Shown: positions 25,285 through 32,374 of the stretch, in pieces | How the letters are laid out: the number at the start of each line of letters is the position of its first letter | Numbering within the stretch: the first letter of the stretch is position 1 | NCBI RefSeq assembly: GCF_009764645.1 | Contig: NZ_RWIM01000037.1 | Span: forward strand, 1 to 32,374 | Direction of reading: 5' to 3' | Length of the DNA: 32,374 nucleotides | Source of the DNA: Pseudomonas sp. PB106 | Lineage (GTDB): Bacteria > Pseudomonadota > Gammaproteobacteria > Pseudomonadales > Pseudomonadaceae | Position numbers and translations under genes: made by a program | Notes under the pieces: model-generated | The model's input: the letters and a program-made list of their open reading frames with translations, nothing else | Told to the model about the DNA's origin: nothing | Databases searched by the model: none

Positions 25285-27228
25285 TTATTTCGCCGCTGTT
25301 TTCGCCTTGCGTGGGGCCGCGCCCGTGGTTTTGCTACGGGTCGATTTGCGTTTCTTTTTCCACGGTGCAGCAGCTTTGCCTGCGGGAGGCGGGCCACTGA
25401 TGGTCAGGCTGAGGCTGGAACAACGGGTCACCTGTTTGCTCATCCACGCCGCCTGTTTGGTGACGAATTCCTCCAGGCTCATCTCGCCGCTTTGCACCAT
25501 GTCCAGCGCCTGTTCCCAGATCGCCGTGGTGCCGGGGTCGGCAATTGCTCGCGGCACCGCATCGATCAAGCTGAACGCGGCAGGTGTGGCGGCAAGCGCC
25601 TTGCCGTTTTTCACCAGATAACCACGGTCTAGCAAACCCTGAATGATCGACGCACGGGTGGCTTCTGTGCCGATGCCGGTGGTGTCCTTGAGCTTCTGTT
25701 TCAGCAGCGGGTCTTCAACCAGTTTCGCGACGTTTTTCATCGCCTTGATCAGATCACCCTCGGTGTAGGGTTTCGGCGGTTGCGTCCACAGGTCCTTGAG
25801 TTTCACCTCGGCGATGGCGCATTCGACGCCCTGGCTCAGGGCCGGCAATGTTTGCGGGGCGGGGGCTTCGCGGCCCTTGGCCGGTGCAAGTGCCTCGGGC
25901 AATGCACGCTTCCAACCCGGTTCAATGATCTGCTTACCGACTGCGCGCAAGGCTTCACCGGCGCAATCGAAGTCGGCCTGGGTGCGATCGTATTCATGGT
26001 TGGGCAGAAACTGCGCCAGATAGCGCGCGCGGATCAGCGTATACACCGCGCGATGCTTGCCGCTCAGGCGTTCGAGATTCTTCGCCGCTGCAGTGGGGAT
26101 GATGCCGTGGTGCGCGCTGACCTTGGCGTCGTTCCAGGCTCGGGAGCGGCGTTGCGGTTCAAGAAAACCTTGCAGCGCTTCAAGACCAGGGTCGGCTTGA
26201 CGCAGCGCCGCAAGAATTCCCGGCGCCTCGCTGTGTTGGCTCAACGGCAGATAACCGCAATCGCTGCGCGGGTACGTGATGACTTTGTAGGTTTCGTAAA
26301 GCGCTTGGGCGATATCGAGGGTTTCCTGCGCGCCGAGACCGAGCTTCTTCGAGCAGACTTCCTGCAAGGTGCCAAGATCGAAGGGCAGGGGCGCGACTTC
26401 GCGCATGCGCTCGGTTTTCAGCTTGACCACCCGAGCACTGGCGGCGCTACCGATTGAAGCCGCCGCTTGCTGGGCCAGTGCCTGATTCAGGCAACGATCC
26501 TGATCGTCACAAACATCCGAGGGCGCGCGCCATTGCGCGGTAAACGAGGTGGAGTTGTGTAACAGATCCACATCAATCGCCCAAAACGGCACCGGCACGA
26601 AATCGGCGATGCTGCGGTCGCGATCGACGACAAGCCGCAAGGTTGGCGTCTGCACCCGACCGACCGGCAACACGCCTTGATAACCGGACTGCCGCCCGAG
26701 CAAGGTGAACAGGCGGCTCATGTTCATGCCGATCAACCAGTCTGCCCGCGAACGGCCCAGCGCCGAGTGGTACAGGCTGAACGTCTCGGCTCCCGGTTTC
26801 AGCGCTGCCAATGCCTTGCGGATCGAGGCTTCGTCCAGTGCCGACAGCCACAAGCGGCGGATCGGCCCGCGATAGCGACAGTGCTCGACCAGTTCCCGGG
26901 CGATCATCTCGCCCTCACGGTCGGCGTCGGTGGCGATGATCAGCTCGCTGGCCTCGCCGAGCAGGCGCTTCACCGCTTTGTACTGGCTGGCTGTACGCGG
27001 TTTGACGGTCATCTTCCACTTGTCCGGGATGATCGGCAGATCTGCCAGCACCCAGCGCTTGTATCGCGCGTCGTAGGCGTCCGGCGGCGCGGTTTCGAGC
27101 AAGTGGCCGATGCACCAGGTCACCGTGACATCCGTTCCCAGCCAGCAGCCGTCGCCCCGACGCTTGGCGCCGAGCACGGCCGCAATGTCTTTGGCCTGGG
27201 AAGGTTTTTCACAGAGGTACAGCCGCAT
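25285..27228 (-). CDS. topB: DNA topoisomerase III
   Basis: This 647-residue type IA topoisomerase decatenates and relaxes DNA through a single-strand break. Visible elements are the TOPRIM domain (Glu7 in LCEKPSQAKDI; ATDADREGE at 100-107), the catalytic Tyr319 in VITYPRSDCGYL, and the domain-IV/II signatures (LPVGRVQTPTL, and TTGIGTEATRASII). The tail is Lys/Arg-rich (KKKRKSTRSK...) and has no zinc fingers, as usual for topoisomerase III. The ATG at 27228 fits the family start MRLYLCEKPS with GGTGG upstream. An ATG 9 nt earlier lacks a ribosome-binding site. A LexA-like box lies about 75 bp upstream, and a GNAT gene follows. Confidence 0.96.
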   Translation of the reverse strand: MRLYLCEKPSQAKDIAAVLGAKRRGDGCWLGTDVTVTWCIGHLLETAPPDAYDARYKRWVLADLPIIPDKWKMTVKPRTASQYKAVKRLLGEASELIIATDADREGEMIARELVEHCRYRGPIRRLWLSALDEASIRKALAALKPGAETFSLYHSALGRSRADWLIGMNMSRLFTLLGRQSGYQGVLPVGRVQTPTLRLVVDRDRSIADFVPVPFWAIDVDLLHNSTSFTAQWRAPSDVCDDQDRCLNQALAQQAAASIGSAASARVVKLKTERMREVAPLPFDLGTLQEVCSKKLGLGAQETLDIAQALYETYKVITYPRSDCGYLPLSQHSEAPGILAALRQADPGLEALQGFLEPQRRSRAWNDAKVSAHHGIIPTAAAKNLERLSGKHRAVYTLIRARYLAQFLPNHEYDRTQADFDCAGEALRAVGKQIIEPGWKRALPEALAPAKGREAPAPQTLPALSQGVECAIAEVKLKDLWTQPPKPYTEGDLIKAMKNVAKLVEDPLLKQKLKDTTGIGTEATRASIIQGLLDRGYLVKNGKALAATPAAFSLIDAVPRAIADPGTTAIWEQALDMVQSGEMSLEEFVTKQAAWMSKQVTRCSSLSLTISGPPPAGKAAAPWKKKRKSTRSKTTGAAPRKAKTAAK

Positions 27229-27300
27229 AACCACCATCGTCGATCAAGGTCTGAACAGGTGCACAGAATGGCCGGACTTGGCGTCAGGGGCAACTTTTAT

Positions 27301-27316
27301 CTGTATGGATATACAG
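27301..27316. promoter_or_regulatory. LexA (SOS) box between topB and the DUF427 gene
   Basis: CTGTATGGATATACAG has perfect half-sites CTGTAT and ATACAG with the canonical 4-bp spacing of the gamma-proteobacterial LexA box (CTGTAT-N4-ATACAG). The symmetry extends outwards to TTATCTGTAT/ATACAGATAA (27297-27320). It is 73 bp upstream of topB and 142 bp upstream of the DUF427 gene. Which gene it controls is not settled by the sequence. Confidence 0.75.
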
Positions 27317-27458
27317 ATAAAAACGTTGCGGGAAATCTCGCGAAGACGCTCGCCGTCGACGGGCGCCGGGCTGTTGGCCGTTCGGCTGTAAAACAGCCCT
27401 GGCCACAACGCATAAGCTATACCTGAAGCGGTCTCTTCGCCGTATTCAGGAGAACCCC

Positions 27459-27827
27459 ATGAAAACTTCTGGCCCCAACCGCGTCATCAACCTTGAACAA
27501 CTCGTCGGCTGCCTGCTGGTGAAATTTCACGGCATCCAGGTCGCCGCGTCCTCTCATGTGATGATTCTCAACGAAGCCAACTACCCGCCGGTCTACTACG
27601 TCCCCCGCGAAGACATCGAAGAAAAGTATTTCGCCCGCACCGATCACACCACCTATTGCCCGTACAAGGGCGACGCCAATTACTTCAGCCTGCAAGTGCC
27701 GGGGCATGAAGGCGCGAATGCGGTGTGGACTTACGAGAACCCGAAAGTGTCAGTGGCGCCGATCCGCGACTATGTGGCGTTTTATCCGGATCAGGTGAAG
27801 TTCGAGGTGATCAAGGCTGAGGCATAA
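27459..27827 (+). CDS. DUF427 domain protein
   Basis: This 122-residue cytoplasmic protein matches the DUF427 family: a beta-rich core with the motif YPPVYYVPREDIEEKYF followed by TDHTTYCPYKGDANYFSL. The conserved cysteine and lysine in TYCPYKG and the acidic residues nearby are typical of the family. The biochemical role of DUF427 is not known. The ATG has AGGAG 7 nt upstream. It is divergent from topB, with a 230-bp gap that contains the LexA-like box and a GGGCTGTT/AACAGCCC dyad (near 27369-27400). Confidence 0.85.
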   Translation: MKTSGPNRVINLEQLVGCLLVKFHGIQVAASSHVMILNEANYPPVYYVPREDIEEKYFARTDHTTYCPYKGDANYFSLQVPGHEGANAVWTYENPKVSVAPIRDYVAFYPDQVKFEVIKAEA

Positions 27828-27832
27828 AAAAA

Positions 27833-27857
27833 TGGCGAGAACGCAAAGTCCTCGCCA
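27833..27857 (-). terminator. Terminator of the MHS transporter gene
   Basis: TGGCGAG and CTCGCCA form a 7-bp stem around an 11-nt loop. On the minus strand the stem is followed by a run of seven T (plus-strand A-tract, 27826-27832), so it ends the minus-strand transporter transcript. It sits directly after the convergent DUF427 stop. Confidence 0.75.
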
Positions 27858-27869
27858 CTTCAGTTGCCA

Positions 27870-29492
27870 TTAATTCTTGTCGAGATCGATATTCTTCGTC
27901 TCACGCAGACAGATCATCCCCACCACCAGACTCACCCCGGTAATCAGCACCGGATACCACAAGCCGTAGAAGATGTCCCCGGTATACACCACTAGCGCAA
28001 ACGACACCGTCGGCAGGAAACCACCGAACCAGCCATTGCCGATGTGGTACGGCAGCGACATCGAGGTGTAGCGGATGCGCGTCGGGAACAGCTCGACCAT
28101 CAGCGCCGCCAGCGGGCCGTAGCACATGGCTGAGATGATGATCAGCGCGACGATCAGGGCGACGATCATCGGCTTGTTGATCTGCTGCAGATCTGCCTGT
28201 TGCGGGTAGCCGGCGAGGGTGATTGCACCGCGCAATGCGGCCTCGTCGAAGCCGTCGAGTTTGACGTCGCCGACGCTCACTTGCACGGCGCTACCAGCAG
28301 GCGCGGCGGCGCTGGAGTAGGGCAGGCCCTGCTTGACCAGGAAGGTTTTGACCTTGTCGCACGGGCTGTCGAATTTGGCTTTGCCCACCGGATCGAACTG
28401 GAAGGTGCAGGTCGCCGGATCTGCCAGCACGGTGATCGGTGCCTGTCGGCTGGCCTGATCAATGGCCGGGTTGGCGTAGTGCGCGAGGGATTTGAAGATC
28501 GGGAAGTACAGCGCCGTCGCCAGCAAGAGACCGAGCATCAATATTGGTTTGCGCCCGACCTTGTCCGACAGCCAGCCGAAAATGATGAAGAACGGCGCAC
28601 CGATCACCACGCTGATGATCAGCAAGGTGTTGGCCACCGCCGGGTCCATTTTCAGGAACTGGGTGAGGAAGAACAGCACATAGAACTGCGCCGCGTAGAA
28701 GGTCACCGCTTGCCCGGCGTTGATGCTGAACAGAGCGATCAGCACGACTTTGAGGTTTTCCCATTTGCCGAAGGATTCGCGAATCGGCGCCTTCGAGGTT
28801 TTGCCTTCCTCTTTCATTTTCAGATAGGCCGGCGACTCGTGCAGGCTCAGGCGGATCCAGGTGGAAATGCCCAGCAGTACAATCGACAGCAGGAACGGAA
28901 TGCGCCAGCCCCAGACTTCAAACTGATCGCCGGTGAAGTAACGGCAACCGAGCACGACCAGCAGCGACAACAGCAGGCCGAGGGTCGCGGTGGACTGAAT
29001 CCAGCTGGTGTGGAAACCACGTTTGCCGATCGGCGCGTGCTCGGCAACGTAAGTCGCCGCGCCGCCGTATTCACCGCCGAGCGCCAGGCCCTGCAGCATG
29101 CGCAGCACCACCAGAATGATCGGCGCGGCGATGCCGATGCTGGCGTAGGTGGGCAGCAGGCCGACGCAGAACGTCGCGATGCCCATCAAAATGATCGTCG
29201 CGAGGAAGGTGTATTTACGCCCGATCATGTCCCCCAACCGACCGAACACCAGCGCCCCGAACGGCCGCACGATAAAGCCTGCGGCGAAGGCCATCAGCGC
29301 AAAGATGAACGCCGTGGTGTCGTTGACTCCGGCGAAAAACTGCTTGCTGATCACCGCCGCGAGGGCGCCGTAGAGGAAGAAGTCATACCACTCGAACACT
29401 GTGCCCAGTGACGAGGCGAAGATGACTTTCTGCGTGGCATTGCTGGTTTCGGCGCCGCTCGCGGCGTCCAGCGGCTGAGCGTGTTCTGACAT
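27870..29492 (-). CDS. MFS transporter, metabolite:H+ symporter (MHS) family
   Basis: This 540-residue inner-membrane transporter has 12 transmembrane helices. The MFS loop signatures are GRLGDMIGRK (residues 85-94) and WLSDKVGRKP (308-316), and the MHS pattern is SSLGTVFEWYDFFLYG near the N-terminus. Between helices 9 and 10 is an unusually long hydrophilic loop of about 100 residues (335-438) with two cysteines (Cys362, Cys378), expected on the periplasmic side. Typical MHS proteins are about 430-450 residues, and the loop accounts for the excess. The ATG at 29492 has GAGGGA upstream. A GTG 15 nt earlier overlaps that site. It is downstream of the GMC oxidoreductase on the same strand. Cargo may be an organic acid or betaine-like compound. 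Confidence 0.88.
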   Translation of the reverse strand: MSEHAQPLDAASGAETSNATQKVIFASSLGTVFEWYDFFLYGALAAVISKQFFAGVNDTTAFIFALMAFAAGFIVRPFGALVFGRLGDMIGRKYTFLATIILMGIATFCVGLLPTYASIGIAAPIILVVLRMLQGLALGGEYGGAATYVAEHAPIGKRGFHTSWIQSTATLGLLLSLLVVLGCRYFTGDQFEVWGWRIPFLLSIVLLGISTWIRLSLHESPAYLKMKEEGKTSKAPIRESFGKWENLKVVLIALFSINAGQAVTFYAAQFYVLFFLTQFLKMDPAVANTLLIISVVIGAPFFIIFGWLSDKVGRKPILMLGLLLATALYFPIFKSLAHYANPAIDQASRQAPITVLADPATCTFQFDPVGKAKFDSPCDKVKTFLVKQGLPYSSAAAPAGSAVQVSVGDVKLDGFDEAALRGAITLAGYPQQADLQQINKPMIVALIVALIIISAMCYGPLAALMVELFPTRIRYTSMSLPYHIGNGWFGGFLPTVSFALVVYTGDIFYGLWYPVLITGVSLVVGMICLRETKNIDLDKN

Positions 29493-29571
29493 ATCGGTAT
29501 CCCTCACAGTGATTGTTTTTGTTGTTCCACTGGTGTTGCGTGTCCGGGTGATGCCTTGAATAAACGCGGTT

Positions 29572-29666
29572 CCTTGTAGGAGTGAGCCTGCTCGCGATAG
29601 CGGTGTATCAGCCAGCGCAGATGTTGAATGTTATTCCGTCATCGCGAGCAGGCTCACTCCTACAGG
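29572..29666. repeat. REP-type inverted pair overlapping the GMC oxidoreductase 3' end
   Basis: GTAGGAGTGAGCCTGCTCGC and its inverted copy (GCGAGCAGGCTCACTCCTAC) are separated by about 45 bp. This is a third REP class. The right arm (29639-29666) lies inside the coding region and supplies the last codons of the oxidoreductase. Confidence 0.9.
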
Positions 29667-31283
29667 GGTTGTGTTTACAACATTGGGGTTGAGGATCAGT
29701 TGTGCAGCCTTTTCCGCAATCATCAGCGTAGGCGAACAGGTGTTGCCCGAGGTGATGCGCGGCATGATCGACGCGTCGGCGATGCGCAAACCGGGGACGC
29801 CGTGAACGCGCAACTGCGCATCGACCACCGCATCGCCGTCGTTGCCCATGCGGCAGGTGCCGACCGGGTGAAAAATCGTCGTGCCGATGGCTGCTGCCGC
29901 TGCCTGCAGTTCTTCTTCACTTTGCAGGCTCGCGCCGGGCAGATATTCCACCGGTTTGAACCCTTGCAGTGCAGGCGCGCTGACGATGCGGCGGGTCAGA
30001 CGAATCGCGTCGGCGGCAACGCGCAGGTCTTCGGGATGGCTCAGATAGTTGGGCTGGATCAGCGGCGCCTCCTGTGGATTCGCCGAACGGATGTCAATCC
30101 GCCCACGGCTCTGCGGGCGCAGATCGCACACCGACGCGGTAAACGCCGGAAAGCTGTGCAGCGGTTCACCGAAGCGCTCCAGCGACAGCGGCTGCACGTG
30201 ATATTCCAGATTCGCCGAAGTCTGCTCCGGCCCCGAACGCGCAAACGCGCCCAATTGACTCGGCGCCATCGACAGCGGCCCGCTGCGGTCGTAAAGATAA
30301 CGCAGGCCCATGCCCATTTTTCCCCACACGCTGCCGGCGATCTGGTTGAGCGTGCGGGCGTTTTCCAGTTTGTAGATCAGGCGCAATTGCAGGTGATCCT
30401 GCAGGTTGCCGCCGACGCCCGGCAGCTCATGAATCACGCCGATGCCCAAGCGTTCAAGCAACGGTCGCGGGCCTATCCCGGAACGCTGAAGGATGGTCGG
30501 AGAGCCCACGGCGCCGGCGCACAGGACAATCTCCTTGCGCGCCTTGAACTGTTTGGTTTGCCCTTCATGTTGCGCGCTGACTTTAGAGGCGCGACCGTCC
30601 TCCAGCAGCACTCGATCCACTTCAACGCCAGTCAGCACCGTCAGATTCGCCCGCGCACGCACTGGTTTCAAAAATGCCTTGGCCGCGTTCCAGCGCACCC
30701 CGGCTTTCTGATTGACCTGAAAGTAGCCGCAACCCTCGTTGTCGCCCTGATTGAAGTCGTCGATGCTGGCGATGCCGCTTTGCTCGGCAGCGCTGCGAAA
30801 GGCATCCAGAATCGGCCACGACAGCCGCTGTTGCTCCACCCGCCATTCACCCTTGGCACCGTGAAACTCAGCGGTGCCGGCAAAGTGATTTTCGCTCTGT
30901 TTGAACAAGGGCAGCACATCGTCCCAGGCCCAGCCCGGATTGCCCTCGGCCGCCCAGCCGTCATAGTCGTTGGCCTGGCCGCGCATGTAGATCATGCCGT
31001 TGATGGAAGAACATCCGCCCAGCACTTTGCCGCGCGGATAGCTCAGCGCGCGGCCATTGAGGCCCGGTTGTTGTTCAGTCTTGAAGCACCAGTCGGTGCG
31101 CGGATTACCGATGCAGAACAGGTAACCCACAGGAATGTGAATCCACGCATAGTTGTCGCGCCCGCCGGCTTCGAGCAGCAACACGCGCTGCTGCGGATCC
31201 GCCGACAGCCGATTGGCCAGCAGGCATCCGGCAGGGCCGGCGCCGACCACGATGTAGTCGTATTCATCGAGGGAAGTCCGCAT
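29631..31283 (-). CDS. GMC-family FAD-dependent alcohol/choline dehydrogenase
   Basis: This 550-residue flavoprotein oxidises an alcohol to an aldehyde, passing electrons to FAD. The FAD motif is VVGAGPAGCLLANRL (residues 12-26), and GMC signature 1 is YPRGKVLGGCSSINGMIYMRG (82-102). GMC signature 2 is GAVGSPTILQRSGIG. The catalytic pair is His472 (HPVGTCRMG) and Asn514 (SGNTCSPT). No signal peptide is present. The ATG at 31283 has GAGG about 10 nt upstream. An in-frame ATG 36 nt earlier adds a basic leader. The C-terminal 11 residues (PVGVSLLAMTE) are encoded by a REP arm. It is followed by an MHS transporter gene and divergent from a LysR regulator, suggesting uptake and oxidation of one substrate, which is unknown. 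Confidence 0.92.
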   Translation of the reverse strand: MRTSLDEYDYIVVGAGPAGCLLANRLSADPQQRVLLLEAGGRDNYAWIHIPVGYLFCIGNPRTDWCFKTEQQPGLNGRALSYPRGKVLGGCSSINGMIYMRGQANDYDGWAAEGNPGWAWDDVLPLFKQSENHFAGTAEFHGAKGEWRVEQQRLSWPILDAFRSAAEQSGIASIDDFNQGDNEGCGYFQVNQKAGVRWNAAKAFLKPVRARANLTVLTGVEVDRVLLEDGRASKVSAQHEGQTKQFKARKEIVLCAGAVGSPTILQRSGIGPRPLLERLGIGVIHELPGVGGNLQDHLQLRLIYKLENARTLNQIAGSVWGKMGMGLRYLYDRSGPLSMAPSQLGAFARSGPEQTSANLEYHVQPLSLERFGEPLHSFPAFTASVCDLRPQSRGRIDIRSANPQEAPLIQPNYLSHPEDLRVAADAIRLTRRIVSAPALQGFKPVEYLPGASLQSEEELQAAAAAIGTTIFHPVGTCRMGNDGDAVVDAQLRVHGVPGLRIADASIMPRITSGNTCSPTLMIAEKAAQLILNPNVVNTTPVGVSLLAMTE

Positions 31284-31416
31284 TCCCTGACCTCGCTTTT
31301 TGTTTTTATTGTCGGACACTCTAGTTGTTAGCTTTCGTCAAAAGAATGTTAGTTTTTGCGCAGCCGCTGTGCGTTTTTGAACAGCCTCACTAGACGATAG
31401 CCGACAAGGACACACC

Positions 31417-32303
31417 ATGTTCGACTGGAACGACCTGCGGTTTTTTCTCGAACTGCAACGCAGCGGCCGCCTGCTTACCGCTGCTCGCCGTCTCAACACC
31501 ACCCACGCCACCGTCGCCCGCCATATCGAAGCCATCGAAAAAAGCCTCGGCACCGCGCTGTTCGTCCAGCATGCGCAAGGCTATGAGATGACGCCGGCCG
31601 GTGAGGCGCTGCTCAAGCATGCCGAGGCGATGGAGAACGTCGCGCTGTTGGCGCAGGAAGGAATCACCCAGTCGACCGCGCCGCTGGGCAAGATTCGTGT
31701 TGGCGTGACGGAGGGGCTGGGCACAAGTTTCTCGCCAGTCGCATGATCGGTTTGTTCGAGCGTTACCCGGGATTGGAAGTGGAACTGGTCGCCGTGCCCC
31801 GGTTTGTCAGCATTCTCAATCGCGAGGCGGAAATCAGCATTCATCTGGAACGGCCGGCGGCGGACATGCTGGTCACGCGCAAGCTCACGGACTATCGCCT
31901 CGCGCTGTACGCCAGTCAGGCTTACCTCGATAAAGCGCCGCCATTGCACAGCCGCGAAGACCTTGGGCGGCATGCGTGGATCGGTTACGTGGACGATTTG
32001 CTCTTCAGCCAGGAGCTGATGTTTCTCAACAGTTTCTGCCGCAGCCCTCGCGTCGTGTTTCACAGCACCAGCGTCATCGCCCAGCAGGAGGCGGCGCGGT
32101 CGGGATTGGGGATCGCGGTTTTACCGTGCTACATGGCCGCGTCGGATCCGGATCTGGTGCCGTTGCTACCGGATGAAAGCATCGAGCGCAGTTACTGGAT
32201 CAGCACGCGGCGCGAGTTGCACAAATCGGTGCGGCTGCGGGTGGTCTGGGATTATGTGGTGGGGTTGTGTGAGGCGGAGCAGGGGTTGTTGCTTAACCTT
32301 TGA
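31417..32303 (+). pseudogene. LysR-family regulator, frameshifted
   Basis: The two halves of one LysR-type regulator are in different frames. 31417-31746 encodes the winged helix-turn-helix (FFLELQRSGRLLTAARRLN..., HIEAIEKSLG) and the start of the effector domain. 31743-32303 encodes the rest (MIGLFERYPGLEVELVAVPR to the end). The first frame ends prematurely in GLGTSFSPVA. Losing one base near 31724-31730 (GCACAAGTTT) explains it, because adding a base restores the expected GT-x-F-L-A-S-R-M-I-G family sequence. The intact product would be about 295 residues. It is divergent from the GMC oxidoreductase and would have been its regulator. A sequencing error is equally possible from this sequence alone. 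Confidence 0.88.
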
Positions 32304-32374
32304 GATCAAAAGATCGCAGCCTTCGGCAGCGCCTGCATCGATTTCTGTAGGAGCTGCCGAAGGCTGCGATCTTT
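32304..32374. repeat. REP-type inverted pair, cut by the window end
   Basis: GATCGCAGCCTTCGGCAGCG and the inverted GTAGGAGCTGCCGAAGGCTG flank a short spacer. It begins on the base after the LysR stop codon and runs off the window. Confidence 0.85.

Noticed and set aside
28200..29411. A 403-codon plus-strand frame opposite the MHS transporter
   Set aside because: Its charged, Gln/Arg-rich translation is the usual antisense of a membrane protein. No ribosome-binding site.
29628..31331. A 567-codon plus-strand frame opposite the GMC oxidoreductase
   Set aside because: It mirrors the oxidoreductase, whose GMC signatures and catalytic pair are intact. No supporting start signals.

Overview
The window looks like a chromosomal segment of a fluorescent Pseudomonas (P. 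fluorescens/koreensis-type). It has roughly 60% G+C. It carries many Pseudomonas REP-type inverted pairs, with a GTAGGAGCTGCCGAAGGCTGCGATC core or GTGGGAGCTGGCTTGCCAGC-like variants. It also has three copies of a longer multi-hairpin repeat built on GTTCCCACGC. The gene set (cop, pyd, cyn, topB, DUF1652, DUF427, MHS and HAAAP transporters) fits that genus. No prophage, integron, CRISPR array, rRNA or tRNA is visible.

Layout. (1) 62-1285: copper genes copC-copD on the minus strand. (2) 1424-11991: a reductive pyrimidine catabolism locus. It holds a RutR-like TetR regulator, preA and preT (the two dihydropyrimidine dehydrogenase subunits), hydA (dihydropyrimidinase), and then divergently an NCS1 nucleobase transporter and an M20-type N-carbamoyl-beta-alanine amidohydrolase. 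A small unknown protein and a triple-PAS/LuxR regulator follow. Together these should import uracil/thymine and convert it through dihydrouracil and N-carbamoyl-beta-alanine to beta-alanine, CO2 and NH3. The 625-bp divergent promoter region holds two strong palindromes that I read as operators. (3) 12128-13956: a DUF1652 protein, a 300-bp non-coding Pseudomonas-type repeat, a proline-rich lipoprotein and a TRIC/UPF0126 membrane protein. (4) 14084-17643: an SDR plus APH-like kinase pair, a 2-hydroxyacid dehydrogenase and a tautomerase, all on the minus strand. (5) 17851-18266: two tiny membrane-anchored proteins of unknown role. (6) 18521-21455: a serine/threonine-type HAAAP transporter and an unusual ProA-like aldehyde dehydrogenase with an N-terminal extension. 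(7) 21610-23798: a cyanate detoxification divergon, cynR | cynS-cynT. (8) 23893-27827: a small unknown protein, a GNAT acetyltransferase, topB with a LexA-type box upstream, and a DUF427 protein. (9) 27870-32303: an MHS transporter and a GMC oxidoreductase, with a divergent LysR regulator broken by a one-base frameshift.

The observations most worth a second look are: the canonical SOS box between topB and the DUF427 gene; the palindromes in the hydA/NCS1 promoter region; the ProA paralogue with an AbrB-like N-terminus; the GMC oxidoreductase whose C-terminus is encoded by a REP arm; the frameshifted LysR gene; and the APH-kinase/SDR pair resembling part of the levulinate (Lva) 4-hydroxyacyl-CoA pathway. 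I see no wholly new defence or mobile system here.
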